DNA from: Pseudovibrio sp. Alg231-02
GTDB lineage: Bacteria; Pseudomonadota; Alphaproteobacteria; Rhizobiales; Stappiaceae
Direction of reading: 5' to 3'
NCBI RefSeq assembly: GCF_900143565.1
Contig: NZ_FREX01000002.1
Span: forward strand, 124,001-188,000
DNA: 64,000 nucleotides
Shown: positions 18,885 to 28,601 of the stretch, one piece after another
How positions within the stretch are numbered: the stretch's first letter is position 1
Layout of the letters: every line of letters starts with the position of its first letter
The notes under the pieces: model-generated
What the model was told of the DNA's origin: nothing
The model's input: the letters and a program-made list of their open reading frames with translations, nothing else
Databases searched by the model: none
Translations under genes and position numbers: made by a program

Positions 18885-19820
18885 TTACGCTGCTTGCCTT
18901 AAGCTGGGTATGGACAGATCATGCTGTGCGATGTGATGCACGCCTTCTTCTGCGGTTGTGAAACCGCGTTCTTCCATGATGCATGACCAACCGTCGCCAT
19001 CTTTTTCAATGGTAAAGAGATTGTAGCGAGCAGGTGGCTTATGGCCACTCAGGCCATTTGATGCGGATGGAACGCAAATCACAGGCACCGGACCTTCCGG
19101 CCCGTTGATTTCCATACGGGTCGCCCGATGGGTGTGACCATGCAGAACCAACTCCGCGCCATGTTCTGCAATGATGTTGCGAAAGCGGCTGGAGCCTACC
19201 AGGCGCTTGTACCAGGCTGTCGCGTTGCGCACAGGCGGGTGATGCAGCATGACAACGCGGAAATCACCGCGCTCTTTTGCGCGTCGCAACTGGTCTGCCA
19301 GCTCGCGCAGCTGGTTGCTGCTGATGTGGCCTGTGGCCATGAAAGGGCCCGTTGCTTTTGCAGTGGAGAGGCCAACAATCGTGACGCTGCCTCGCCTGCG
19401 GGCAAATGGGAAGTGCGGATCAGTTCCCAGAGGCGGTGTCAGCCCCAAGCCCGGATCGCTTTGCATGTATGGACGCCAAGCGCCGTAGGCTTGCTTTAAA
19501 GCGCCTGGGACATAGGCATCGTGATTGCCTGGTGTCAGGGATAAAGTCTCGGGAGAGCCCACGGTTGCGAGCCAGTCTTTGGCTCCAGCAACCTCTTTGG
19601 GCAGTGCAATGTTGACCAGGTCTCCGCAAAGCGCGATATGATCCGGCTGCTGCGCGTGAATATCGCGTATCAGTGCATCAAGATAAGAATTGGTCATTGC
19701 ATGGGCGCGGTTGCGCCGCCAATTTATGTAGCCAAGAATACGCTTCGAGACCAACTGGACTGGCTGAACGTCCGGCAATGGACCCAGATGTGGGTCAGAT
19801 ATGTGTACAAGCTTAAACAT
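18885..19820 (-). CDS. Calcineurin-like metallophosphoesterase
   Basis: 311 residues. The five metallophosphoesterase motifs are present in order: DPHLG (10-14), GDLVN, GNHD, LHHPP and LHGHTHR. These residues bind two metals, so it should be an active phosphoesterase; related proteins hydrolyse cyclic nucleotides or phosphodiesters, but the substrate is not evident. No signal peptide, so cytoplasmic. Transcribed toward the terminator of the convergent gene. A possible 38-codon ORF on the same strand starts upstream at 20047. Confidence 0.85.
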   Translation of the reverse strand: MFKLVHISDPHLGPLPDVQPVQLVSKRILGYINWRRNRAHAMTNSYLDALIRDIHAQQPDHIALCGDLVNIALPKEVAGAKDWLATVGSPETLSLTPGNHDAYVPGALKQAYGAWRPYMQSDPGLGLTPPLGTDPHFPFARRRGSVTIVGLSTAKATGPFMATGHISSNQLRELADQLRRAKERGDFRVVMLHHPPVRNATAWYKRLVGSSRFRNIIAEHGAELVLHGHTHRATRMEINGPEGPVPVICVPSASNGLSGHKPPARYNLFTIEKDGDGWSCIMEERGFTTAEEGVHHIAQHDLSIPSLRQAA

Positions 19821-19930
19821 AGCCTGCGCATCATCGCTGCATTGCGCCTGAGGTCAAGGAGTTTTCCTTAATTCTGAGAATTACCCTCAAGCGCCTTTAA
19901 CAGATCGGCAATGCTGACTTCCAATTTGCC

Positions 19931-20047
19931 TTAAAGGCAAGAAGACGGACGCAAAACAGCAGTGTCGTGGGTGTTTGCAGAATTGACTGCTGGTGCCCAA
20001 TGGAAGCGTTTTGTGCGACGGAAACGAGCGAGAACTTTAGTAAGCAT
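19931..20047 (-). CDS. Possible small basic peptide, 38 codons
   Basis: ATG at 20047 preceded by AGGAG at a 9-nt spacing, the best ribosome binding site in this gap, and a TATAAT sequence at 20096-20091 about 37 nt further up. The product starts MLTKVLARFRRTKRFHW and is strongly basic at its N-terminus. A small hairpin TTGCC-N5-GGCAA overlaps the stop. No family recognised; the start loosely recalls DUF1127 peptides but the rest does not. It could be a leader peptide for the phosphoesterase downstream. The -35 region is poor. Confidence 0.4.
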   Translation of the reverse strand: MLTKVLARFRRTKRFHWAPAVNSANTHDTAVLRPSSCL

Positions 20048-20220
20048 GACGTGTTACTCCTGCGATTTGGGAAACGCGGATTGGGTGTCTATTATAAGTA
20101 GGTGATGGGGCCGCCCTGATTAATTTTTGGGCGTATGCTTATTCTTTGATCTCTTTCTACGCCTATCCTGTGGGTTGTGTAGTGTTAGTTTTGCAAGGGT
20201 GGTATGCACTTTTTGCATGA

Positions 20221-20751
20221 ATGATATTTCAGAATATAATTCTGTTGTATCAAAGGGTTATATTGATTGTGAGGCCAGACGTGGCAAGCTTTAAGACGCG
20301 AATTATCAATATTCTGGTGCAATCAGCGGCTCTTTTGAGTCGTGGAATGACGATGGGTGCGCGCGTTGCGGCATTTGATGCTGAAAACCGAGTCCTTCTC
20401 GTACGTCATCAATATTTGCCGGGCTGGTACTTTCCTGGTGGCGGTGTTGATTCCGGGGAGACGATGGCGGAGGCCGCTCGCAGGGAGTTGGCAGAAGAAA
20501 CGGGGTATGGATGCGGACCGGATGTGGCGTTGCTTTCCATGCATCTTAACCGCGGAGGAACAGGCCGGGACCATGTCGGCCTCTTTAAGGTGAGCTTGAC
20601 TGAGCAAGATCCGGACTGGAAAAGACCGACTCTGGAAATCTCAGATTTACAGCTGTTTGCGTTGGATGCCCTACCTGATGATGTGAGCCCGGCGACGCTG
20701 CGTCGTCTGCAGGAAATTGCGGGCGAAGCTGAGCCTGATCCCTATTGGTAG
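20221..20751 (+). CDS. Nudix hydrolase
   Basis: 176 residues. The Nudix box is complete: GGGVDSGETMAEAARREL followed by AEETGYG, giving the G-x5-E-x7-REUxEExGU pattern. The hydrophobic N-terminal 45 residues precede the first strand (GARVAAFDAENRVLLV). The ATG at 20221 has no clear ribosome binding site; GTG codons at about 20270-20282 are alternatives. Hydrolyses a nucleoside diphosphate linked to some group; substrate unknown. Confidence 0.8.
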   Translation: MIFQNIILLYQRVILIVRPDVASFKTRIINILVQSAALLSRGMTMGARVAAFDAENRVLLVRHQYLPGWYFPGGGVDSGETMAEAARRELAEETGYGCGPDVALLSMHLNRGGTGRDHVGLFKVSLTEQDPDWKRPTLEISDLQLFALDALPDDVSPATLRRLQEIAGEAEPDPYW

Positions 20752-20865
20752 TTGTTTTTCAAGGGCCTACGTGCAGGTGGCCTACAACTAACGAATACGC
20801 ATCTGCACTTAGTTTTGTGCTTTACGACAGAAAATTTGCGTGTTAGTTAGTCAGGAGAAATTATA

Positions 20866-21040
20866 TTTCGTGTGCTCTGGCATGCGATAGACCGAGAAAC
20901 TGGGGTATGAGCCTTATGGCTATTTGCTGGGAACAGCGACGACGAATGAACGCGCGGGACTTGCTCTCGCGTGGTGCATCGTGCCGTCCTTTTCTCAGTG
21001 TGCTCCCAACATCGGTCTAACTGCCCGAGCCACACGGATC
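20866..21040 (+). ncRNA. ssrS: Probable 6S RNA (ssrS-like)
   Basis: A rod-like fold of about 170 nt can be drawn by hand. The closing stem pairs CGTGTG (20869-20874) with CACACG (21031-21036), CTC and GGCA with TGCC and GAG, then TAGACCGA (20888-20895) with TCGGTCTA (21012-21019). A large asymmetric central bubble follows, with a small AGCC-TTAT-GGCT hairpin on its 5' side. The apical arm is closed by CTGGGA/TCTCAG and capped by CGCGCGGGA/TCTCGCGTG. Stem, open central bubble and apical arm are the 6S RNA layout that mimics an open promoter. Strand is chosen from the fold and is less certain. No ORF competes. Confidence 0.6.
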
Positions 21041-21074
21041 GACGGTCTTCCTCCTTCGATTTGTGGTATGTGAC

Positions 21075-21650
21075 ATGATAGTTTCAAAATGGCTGGTGCG
21101 GCAGGAAACCCCAGCAGATTTCTCCGAGATTGAGCAGATGCAAGCAGAGGCGTTTGGACCTGCGCGTTTTGAGCGGACGGCGTTCAAAATCCGTGAAGGC
21201 GTTCAACAAGCTTCTCAGTTATGTTTTGTTGGAGAACTCAACGACGAGATTGCCGGGTCTGTGAAACTCACTCCCATCATGATTGGCAATAGCCAGAGCA
21301 TGTTGCTGGGACCTTTGACCGTAAAGGCTGCCTATAAAGGGCAGGGGCTGGGTCGTCTTTTGCTAACGACTGTTGCAAATGAGGCCAAAGCGCAGGGCGT
21401 TCAGTCCATTTTGTTGGTTGGGGATCATCCTTACTATGGGCCGCACGGTTATGAGCAGGTGCCTCATGGCCAGATCACGTTGCCGGGGCCTGTTGATCTG
21501 GATCGGTTGCTTGTTTTGAAACTGCAGGGCGGGCAAATGCCGACTGGTGCTGTGGTTGGTGGCTACGTGAAGCCTGCGTTGGTAGCCACAAAGCAGAGTG
21601 ACAGCCAACTGGTGGACGTGATGCAAGGCTCGCTGGCAATGGCGACTTGA
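21075..21650 (+). CDS. GNAT family N-acetyltransferase (YhbS-like)
   Basis: 191 residues from the ATG at 21075 (an ATG-like start four codons earlier is possible). The acetyl-CoA binding signature is YKGQGLGRLLL, preceded by LLGPLTVKAAY and followed by LLVGDHPYYGPHGYE, the pattern of COG3153/YhbS predicted acetyltransferases. Substrate unknown. Lies just after the probable 6S RNA and is convergent with the next operon. Confidence 0.82.
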   Translation: MIVSKWLVRQETPADFSEIEQMQAEAFGPARFERTAFKIREGVQQASQLCFVGELNDEIAGSVKLTPIMIGNSQSMLLGPLTVKAAYKGQGLGRLLLTTVANEAKAQGVQSILLVGDHPYYGPHGYEQVPHGQITLPGPVDLDRLLVLKLQGGQMPTGAVVGGYVKPALVATKQSDSQLVDVMQGSLAMAT

Positions 21651-21709
21651 AAGGATGAGCAGGAGAATTAATTCATCCTGCAGATTACATCTCCATCTCA
21701 GAAGTTTTT

Positions 21710-23794
21710 CTATCGTCCTTCGCGGTACCAAGTGAAGGACAGCAGCCCTAACAGCAAGGCAAGGCCGAGGAAGCCGATGAGAAGCGGATAGCGGTCTATG
21801 CCATTCAAGATGCTGGCGTCTGTTCGTTTGATGCCGATCCAGCCGTTTCCATGATATTGAGCGGATGGACGCTGCGCGATGACATTGGGCAGGGACAAGG
21901 ATGCGCCGTCGTCACCGCCGATCCGCAAAGCTGTACCGCCTGTCTGTTCTGTGATGCCAGAGAGTTTGTCTGCCGTTGAAACCACTTCCAGAAACTCTCT
22001 CGGATTTGGCGGCCCGACATTAATCAGTGCTGTATGTGCGCCATCGGTTGCTGAATAAAGGCCGAGTTCTTCCACTTTGACGGAAGCGGTCCAATGTCCT
22101 GAGGTGTCCTTTATCAGCTCCAGCTGCTCAGTTTTGCCGGAGGGCGTTGTAAGTGTGACCGGATCAACCAGATTGGCGAGGGTTTGTCGCTCTGTCAGTA
22201 GGTTGGAGCCGCGTAAAGACAAGCGCAGGGCTTCCTCTTCCAGATCAGGTTCCTTCATGAGCCAATGGGCCAGCCTGCGCAAAAGCGGGACGTGTGGGCC
22301 GCCACCCTCATAGCCTCTTGCCCAGAGCCAGACATGATCAGAGAGCAGGGCGGCAACGCGGCCTTTGCCGACGCGGCTGAGAACCAGCAGCGGCTTGTCG
22401 CCCAGCGCAGTCATGATGGGTTGGCCTTCTTGCACATTTGCACCGACGAGACGGAACCATTTGCTCCACTGTGGGGGGCTTTCACCAGCACCGGGCAGAT
22501 CGCGTGTTACCGGATGGCGCAGGCCGAGTTCTGAGACGTTGGCAAAGAAGGGTTCTTCAAAGACTTCACCAGTTGGTGCGGCTGGAAGCACGCGGCCCAG
22601 CGGGGTTCGGAAGATGCTGTTGGCTTCTGCGTAGTCAGGACCACCTGCGATGAGGACTGCGCCGCCGTCACTGACGTATCGGGCGATGTTGTCGAAGTAG
22701 AGCAGAGGGAGGACGCCGCGGCGTTCGTAGCGGTCGAAGATAATGAGGTCGAACTCGTCGATCTTGACGGAAAACAGCTCGCGGGTTGGGAAGGCTATCA
22801 GAGACAGCTGGTTGATTGGGGTTCCGTCCTGTTTTTCCGGTGGTCTCAGAATGGTGAAGTGGACGAGATCGACTGAGGCATCTGATTTGAGCAGGTTGCG
22901 CCATGTGCGCTCGCCTGCATGAGGAGAGCCGGACACCAGCAGGACGCGGAGATTTTCGCGAACGCCATCAATGGTGACGAGGGCACGGTTGTTCAGTGGT
23001 GTCAGCTCGCCATTGAGCGCTTCCACCTCAAACTCATAGATGTTCTGGCCGCCATGTTCGATCTCAACTGCGATTTCTGCCGGATAGCCTGAAGAGATAA
23101 ACTGCTTGGACAGGATATCGCCGTTGCGGCGGACTATGATTTCAGCGCGGTTGCCGAAGGGCTGCGGAGTGCCTTCCTCGATCAATTCCAGCTGGACGAC
23201 CTGTGTTGAGCCAACCAGACCAAAGCGCGGGGCTTTGGCGACTTTCAAACGGCGATCAAACTCGCCGTCACGGCCTGTGATGAGCGCATGGACCGGAGCT
23301 GAGAAGCCGAGCTTTTCTGCAGTGGCTGGTACATCATGTATCTGACCATCGGTGATCACGATGGCTCCGGCTATTCTCTCTGGCGGGACATCAGCCAGTT
23401 CATTGGAGATTGCGGTGAAGGCGCGGGTGCCATCGCCGCTTTCCATGGAAGTATCATTGAGAGAGACTTGCCGCAGATCGATGCCGTCAAGGGTTTGAAG
23501 TTGATTGACGATACCCTCTCGCGCTGCCTCGGTCAGTTCTGCACGGTTTTCCAGTTGCTGGCTTTGGCTGTTGTCTGAGACGACAACGACGGTACTTGGC
23601 AGGTACTCCCGATCTTCTCGTAAGACCGCTGGATTGAGCAGGGCCAGAACCAGCAGAGCCAAGGCGGCGGAACGGATCAGGGCGCCGCGCATACCGACGA
23701 AGAGGAGGTAGGCACAGACCAGAGCTATGATCACTCCAAGCGCGATTATTGCCGGAAGGGGCAAAAGCGGGTCGATGGAAAGAGACCATGTCAT
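21710..23794 (-). CDS. Membrane protein with glutamine amidotransferase-like domain
   Basis: 694 residues. Two membrane helices near the N-terminus (about 10-60), a periplasmic vWA-like beginning (STVVVVSDNSQSQQ), then a region resembling the class I GATase-like fold (FDLIIFDRYERRGVLPLLYF, GGAVLIAGGPDYAE) without a catalytic Cys nucleophile, and one C-terminal helix (LLIGFLGLALLLGLLSF). Last gene of the MoxR-DUF58-DUF4159 operon conserved in alphaproteobacteria. The family is thought to help assemble or stress-protect envelope complexes; the exact job is unknown. Confidence 0.8.
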   Translation of the reverse strand: MTWSLSIDPLLPLPAIIALGVIIALVCAYLLFVGMRGALIRSAALALLVLALLNPAVLREDREYLPSTVVVVSDNSQSQQLENRAELTEAAREGIVNQLQTLDGIDLRQVSLNDTSMESGDGTRAFTAISNELADVPPERIAGAIVITDGQIHDVPATAEKLGFSAPVHALITGRDGEFDRRLKVAKAPRFGLVGSTQVVQLELIEEGTPQPFGNRAEIIVRRNGDILSKQFISSGYPAEIAVEIEHGGQNIYEFEVEALNGELTPLNNRALVTIDGVRENLRVLLVSGSPHAGERTWRNLLKSDASVDLVHFTILRPPEKQDGTPINQLSLIAFPTRELFSVKIDEFDLIIFDRYERRGVLPLLYFDNIARYVSDGGAVLIAGGPDYAEANSIFRTPLGRVLPAAPTGEVFEEPFFANVSELGLRHPVTRDLPGAGESPPQWSKWFRLVGANVQEGQPIMTALGDKPLLVLSRVGKGRVAALLSDHVWLWARGYEGGGPHVPLLRRLAHWLMKEPDLEEEALRLSLRGSNLLTERQTLANLVDPVTLTTPSGKTEQLELIKDTSGHWTASVKVEELGLYSATDGAHTALINVGPPNPREFLEVVSTADKLSGITEQTGGTALRIGGDDGASLSLPNVIAQRPSAQYHGNGWIGIKRTDASILNGIDRYPLLIGFLGLALLLGLLSFTWYREGR

Positions 23795-23831
23795 GTGTGT
23801 AGCTGTGCTCCGCGTCTTGTTTGCTGACTTA

Positions 23832-26642
23832 TTATTGGCCGATACGTTCCAGCAGGGCAGGGATGTGAACCTGATCTGCCTTGTAGTTGCCTGTCATGGT
23901 GTACATGAGGATGTTGATGCCCACCCGCGCCGCCATCTCGCGCTGGTTGCCATCAGCAGGAATGGTTGGGTAAAGGTAGTTTCCTTGCGTATCAATGGCC
24001 CATGCTGCAGCGAAATCGTTGCCGCTGATCATGATGGGGGACACGCCATCGCCTGCGCGGACCGGGCGGCTGCCATCTGAGGTGGTCGCGCTGGCTTGTA
24101 CCCACATGGGGCTTTGATTGTAGCGGCCGGGGAAGTTATCCAGAATGTAGAAGGTTTTGGTCAGCACGTGGTCTTGCGGAACAGGTTCCAGACTAGGAAT
24201 GTCCAATCCGCGCAAGAGTTGCTGAAGCTTTAGTTTGTTTGGAGAGTTTGATCCTGTTCCAAACGCATCTCTTGTGTCGAACAGGATTGTGCCGCCGTTG
24301 CGCATGTAGGCACTGATCCGCGACATGGCCTCAGGGCTTGGCATCTGCATGCCTGCATCTATGGGCCAGTAGATGATTGGGAAAAATGCCAGTTCATGGC
24401 TTTGCAGATCCAGCCCTACCGGAGCTTCAGGCTCCAATGCTGTTCTGTCGGTTAGTAATCTGGTGAGGCCGAACAGTCCGGCTCGGCTGATTTCGTCCAC
24501 CTCTGGCACGCCTGTCATTACATAGGCGAGGCGGGTGTCTAATGAAGCGTCGAGGGCGAACTGTTCTGCGTTGTCTTGGGCCTGCGTTTTATCAGCACCT
24601 GTCAGGCTCAGGCTGGAGGCGATGAGCAAGAGAATAGCGGCCTGTGTGAATTGGCTGCGGCGTAGTTTACCAGAGAGCCAGAGCAGGGCGAGCGTATCCA
24701 GCAAAGCCAGCAGGATTGCAATGGAGAAGAACCAGCCACGAAGGTCCAGCGGTTTTTCTGAGGGGTAGTCGAGTATCTTTGCCATGGACAGTGGTTTGAG
24801 ATCTAACGGGATCAGATTGTCCTCATCTTCCATGAGGTTGAGTGCGCGTGCTGCATCGTCGGTGCCGTAGAGACCTGGGGGGGTATCGCGACCTGGATGG
24901 GTGGTTGCAAAATCGCGCTCCAGAATAGGTTTGTGACTGGCAGAGGGCGGTGTGAGTTTGCCATAGCCATCCAGCATTTTGAGCAGAGGCAGGGCGGAGG
25001 CTGATGTTGTGCCGTCAGCTTCATCATCCGGATTGAAGACTGCCGTTGAGGAGATGCTTGTGATGGCCCGCAGCATATCCACAAACCCACCGGAAAGAGG
25101 CAGGTTGGACCACTTGGTATCAGGGGTGACATGGAACAGGACAATGGTTCCGTTGCCATGTTTCTTGGCCGTGACGAGAGGCGTACCGTCTTCCAGTGAG
25201 GCCCATGTTCTGTCAGGCAGGTCTGCGGTTGGTTCTGCAAGCACCTGACGGTTTACGGTGACGTCCTTAGGAAGAACGATAGAACGGAACGGGCTATTCT
25301 CTGAAAAAGACTTGAGTGCCTGTGGCTCTTTCCAGGAGAGAGAGCCACCCAGTTTACGGTCACCCAAACGGAGAGCAACCGGGATGAGCGAATCTTGCTT
25401 TTCCGGGAGTTGTGGGCCAGCGAAGCGTATCAGTGTACCGCCTTTGGAGACCCAGCTGGCGATGTCAGCCTCTGTGGTCTTGGGCAGTGTGCCGACTTCA
25501 GCGAGGACGAGAACGGAGATGCCTTTGTCAAAGTAGTCGGAGATGGCTGTGGTGATGTCTGTGCTTTTTGCTGGTGGAAGGTCTGCAAAAGGGGCAAGTG
25601 CACGTTCCAGATAGTAAAGCGGTGAAAGCAGAGGCTGGGAGCGGTCGGCGAAACCGCCTGCGAACAGGCCGACTTTTCGGCGGCGCCATTGTTCATCCAC
25701 GAGCACCGTGCTGCCAGCGCTGGACTTACCAAGAATTGCGAGTTTGGTGATGTCGTTGCGCAGCTCTGACGGCAGCTCCAATGAAATTTCGGCGGCGCTT
25801 TGGCCTGCTTTCATCTCGATGGTTTGTTCTGCAATAGCGCGTTGCTTGCGATCGAAAGCGCGGACCGTCAATGTTTCTGCCAGTGGTGCTGGGTGGCGGA
25901 GGACTGTGGTCGTCATGGCGCCAGCGGTGTTTTGCAACTGTTTAAGTGCGTAGACCGGGGTGTCGGAGCGGTAGATAAGGAAAGAGCTTTCGCGCACGTC
26001 TGACGCTCTGGCAATGCTGGCCAATCCCCGTGCAAAGCTTGTGGTGGATGGTTCCTCAAGCGGTGATGAAAACCAAAGGATTGCACCGGGCGCGTTTTGC
26101 TCTGCTTGCTTTTGTAGGGCAGGAATGAGTTCTGACCGGGCAGCTTGCCAGCCTTGAGGTGTCAGTGCGCGAAGCTGGTCGGCAACCTCTTGCGCACTGG
26201 ACAAACGCAAGGGCTGGGCAGGGCCATCTGCTGTTGTCACCAGCATGACGGTTCTGTTGTTCTGCGCTGCGCCGTCTACCATGAGTTCCGCCATGCGGAT
26301 TTGGCGGTCCCAATCTGCTGAGGCATCCCAGCCATTGTCAACGATGATCCAGAGTGGGCCTGTTTTGGGCTCTGCGATATCCAGAGGTTTCCAGACGGGG
26401 CCAGCCATAGCGATGATCAGAACTGCAGCCAGCATAAGACGTAGCAGGATCAACCACCATGGGGTGTGCTGCGGGGTTTCCTCTTTGTTGCGAAGAGACA
26501 GCAGGAGGCGTAGAGGCGGGAACTTAACGTGGGCAGGTTGAGGTGGTGTGGTGCGGAGCAGCCACCATAGAACGGGAAGAACTGTGAGTGCGGTGAGTAC
26601 CCACGGTGCTGCAAACCCAATTGGGAGAAGAGAGCCGATCAT
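23832..26642 (-). CDS. BatA/DUF4159 domain membrane protein
   Basis: 936 residues. The N-terminal BatA module has two membrane helices (about 8-28 and 58-80) around PPLRLLLSLRNKEETPQ. A long periplasmic part follows, then a helix near residue 640. The C-terminal DUF4159 domain (about 700-930) contains AYVMTGVPEVDEISRAGL, FFPIIYWPID and NGGTILFDTRDAFG. The start overlaps the stop of the DUF58 gene by 4 bp (ATGA), so translation is coupled. Confidence 0.85.
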   Translation of the reverse strand: MIGSLLPIGFAAPWVLTALTVLPVLWWLLRTTPPQPAHVKFPPLRLLLSLRNKEETPQHTPWWLILLRLMLAAVLIIAMAGPVWKPLDIAEPKTGPLWIIVDNGWDASADWDRQIRMAELMVDGAAQNNRTVMLVTTADGPAQPLRLSSAQEVADQLRALTPQGWQAARSELIPALQKQAEQNAPGAILWFSSPLEEPSTTSFARGLASIARASDVRESSFLIYRSDTPVYALKQLQNTAGAMTTTVLRHPAPLAETLTVRAFDRKQRAIAEQTIEMKAGQSAAEISLELPSELRNDITKLAILGKSSAGSTVLVDEQWRRRKVGLFAGGFADRSQPLLSPLYYLERALAPFADLPPAKSTDITTAISDYFDKGISVLVLAEVGTLPKTTEADIASWVSKGGTLIRFAGPQLPEKQDSLIPVALRLGDRKLGGSLSWKEPQALKSFSENSPFRSIVLPKDVTVNRQVLAEPTADLPDRTWASLEDGTPLVTAKKHGNGTIVLFHVTPDTKWSNLPLSGGFVDMLRAITSISSTAVFNPDDEADGTTSASALPLLKMLDGYGKLTPPSASHKPILERDFATTHPGRDTPPGLYGTDDAARALNLMEDEDNLIPLDLKPLSMAKILDYPSEKPLDLRGWFFSIAILLALLDTLALLWLSGKLRRSQFTQAAILLLIASSLSLTGADKTQAQDNAEQFALDASLDTRLAYVMTGVPEVDEISRAGLFGLTRLLTDRTALEPEAPVGLDLQSHELAFFPIIYWPIDAGMQMPSPEAMSRISAYMRNGGTILFDTRDAFGTGSNSPNKLKLQQLLRGLDIPSLEPVPQDHVLTKTFYILDNFPGRYNQSPMWVQASATTSDGSRPVRAGDGVSPIMISGNDFAAAWAIDTQGNYLYPTIPADGNQREMAARVGINILMYTMTGNYKADQVHIPALLERIGQ

Positions 26643-27565
26643 CGCAGGTCTCCCCTCATTTTGTGCTGTGGGGCGTCAGCCAGACGGGAATGGAGCAGCA
26701 TCAAGGGTTCGACCGCTGGGCGGTCTGTGTGGTGCAGGGTATAGCTCCAGCCGAATTTGCGGGCGAGAGAGCTGATCTGATCCTTATGTGCGGCCAGACG
26801 AAGCAAGTACTCCTGTTGCCAGGTTTGTGCGCGGCCTGCTTTGAGCTGCTCTCCGTTTTCCGGATCTTCGAACTGGGTTGGGCCTGTGAAGGGGAATGTC
26901 TCTTCAATCGGGTCCAGAAGCTGGATGAGGTGGCCTTTAGCACCTGTGCCGGCGATGTTGGCCATCCACGCTTCCAGCTTTTCCGGTGGGTCGAGCAGGT
27001 CTGAGAAGAGTACAATTTCAGAAAAACGGCGGATTCCTTCAGGGTTGGGTAGCGTTGCTTCAGGGTTCTCGTGCACCAGAGTTTCTGCGATGGTCTGCAT
27101 TGAATTTCTACTGGCCAGTGGTCTTGTCAGGCCAGCCAGACCGACGCGTTCGCCAGCTTCATTCAGGGCATAAGTCAGAGCCAGCATGAGCAGCAAGGCG
27201 CGGTCGCGTTTGGAGGCGGTGGCTTGTCTGCTTTGGAAGCGCATGGAAGCGGAGAGGTCTGCCCAGACCCAAATGGTTTGGGCTGCTTCCCACTCGCGCT
27301 CACGCACATACAAATTGTCGTCGCGGGCGGAGCGGCGCCAGTCAACTTGCTGGGCGGCTTCCCCAGAAAGGAAAGGGCGGAACTGCCAGAAGGTTTCGCC
27401 GGGACCTGCTCGGCGGCGACCATGCCAGCCAGAGGTGACATTGGCTGCAATGCGTCTTGCCTCAACCAGCAGCTCTGGCAAGGTATCAGCAATGGATTGC
27501 GCTTCGCCCGTTAAGCCGAAGATGTTTTCCTGTCTGTCTTGAGGAGCGGTCCTCGAAGATAACAT
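26639..27565 (-). CDS. DUF58 domain protein
   Basis: 308 residues. The DUF58 hallmark is GRRRAGPGETFWQFRPF followed by DWRRSARDDNLYVRERE, then the vWA-like WADLSASM metal-binding start. It is cytoplasmic, with no membrane helix. DUF58 proteins pair with MoxR ATPases, here encoded 22 bp upstream, and probably act as its adaptor. Confidence 0.9.
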   Translation of the reverse strand: MLSSRTAPQDRQENIFGLTGEAQSIADTLPELLVEARRIAANVTSGWHGRRRAGPGETFWQFRPFLSGEAAQQVDWRRSARDDNLYVREREWEAAQTIWVWADLSASMRFQSRQATASKRDRALLLMLALTYALNEAGERVGLAGLTRPLASRNSMQTIAETLVHENPEATLPNPEGIRRFSEIVLFSDLLDPPEKLEAWMANIAGTGAKGHLIQLLDPIEETFPFTGPTQFEDPENGEQLKAGRAQTWQQEYLLRLAAHKDQISSLARKFGWSYTLHHTDRPAVEPLMLLHSRLADAPQHKMRGDLR

Positions 27566-27587
27566 ATGCGATCCTGTCGGCTTGTTG

Positions 27588-28601
27588 TTAGGCGATGCGT
27601 TCTTTTATGTCTTTGAGCAGTTGCGGAATGGTTTTTCCGTCGGCTCGTGCGGCAAAGGTGAGAGCCATGCGGTGTTGCAGCACAGGTTCTGCCAGAGACA
27701 TGACATCGTCAACGCTTGGGGACAGGCGTCCGTCTGCCAAAGCACGGGCACGAACGGTCAACATGAGTGCCTGACTGGCGCGCGGTCCTGGGCCCCAGGC
27801 GATGTATTGGGCGAGATCATCAAAACCATCTGCTTCGCCGGGGCGGGCTGCTCTGACCAGTTTCAGAATAGCGTCCATGACGGTTTCGCCTACCGGAATG
27901 TGGCGCACAAGTTGTTGCATTTCCCGCAGCTCTTCAAGTTGCAGGACCTGTTTGGATTTGGCTTCTGTCGCCCCTGTGGTTTCCAGCAGGATACGGCGCT
28001 CTGCATCTATGTCCGGATAATGGACGTCAATCTGCATGAGGAAGCGGTCGAGCTGTGCTTCCGGAAGTGGGTAAGTGCCTTCCTGTTCAAGCGGGTTCTG
28101 AGTGGCCAGTACGTGGAAGGGGGCAGGCAGGTCGTGGTGATGGCCTGCGATTGTGACGTGGTATTCCTGCATGGATTGCAGGAGAGCGGACTGGGTTCGC
28201 GGGCTGGCGCGGTTGATCTCGTCTGCCATTAGTAGCTGGGCGAAGACTGGGCCGGGAATGAAGCGGAAGGAGCGTTTGCCATCCGGGGCTTCCTCCATCA
28301 CTTCAGAACCCAAAATGTCCGAGGGCATCAGGTCTGGTGTGAACTGGATACGGCTGGAATCGAGGCCGAGCACTGTGCCCAGAGTTTCCACCAGTTTGGT
28401 TTTTGCAAGACCGGGAACACCAACAAGCAGGCCGTGGCCACCGGAGAGAATCGTCACCAATGTGCGTTCAACGACGCTTTCCTGACCAAATATGGAACGG
28501 GCGATTTCCTCTTTTGTCTGTCGGATTTTCTCACAAGCCGCCTCTGTGCGTGCGACTATATCCTCTGGTTTGGGGGGCATGCCTGTCATATTGGTGTTCA
28601 T
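27588..28601 (-). CDS. MoxR family AAA+ ATPase
   Basis: 337 residues. Walker A GVPGLAKT and Walker B LLMADEINRASPRTQSALLQ are intact, followed by the sensor region HVLATQNPLEQEGTYPLPEA typical of MoxR. A chaperone-like ATPase thought to remodel or insert cofactors in partner proteins. First gene of a four-gene operon with DUF58, DUF4159 and GATase-like membrane proteins. Confidence 0.92.
   Translation of the reverse strand: MNTNMTGMPPKPEDIVARTEAACEKIRQTKEEIARSIFGQESVVERTLVTILSGGHGLLVGVPGLAKTKLVETLGTVLGLDSSRIQFTPDLMPSDILGSEVMEEAPDGKRSFRFIPGPVFAQLLMADEINRASPRTQSALLQSMQEYHVTIAGHHHDLPAPFHVLATQNPLEQEGTYPLPEAQLDRFLMQIDVHYPDIDAERRILLETTGATEAKSKQVLQLEELREMQQLVRHIPVGETVMDAILKLVRAARPGEADGFDDLAQYIAWGPGPRASQALMLTVRARALADGRLSPSVDDVMSLAEPVLQHRMALTFAARADGKTIPQLLKDIKERIA

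Noticed and set aside
20847-21035. 62-codon minus-strand ORF over the 6S-like RNA
   Set aside because: It covers the structured RNA exactly and has no ribosome binding site or homology.
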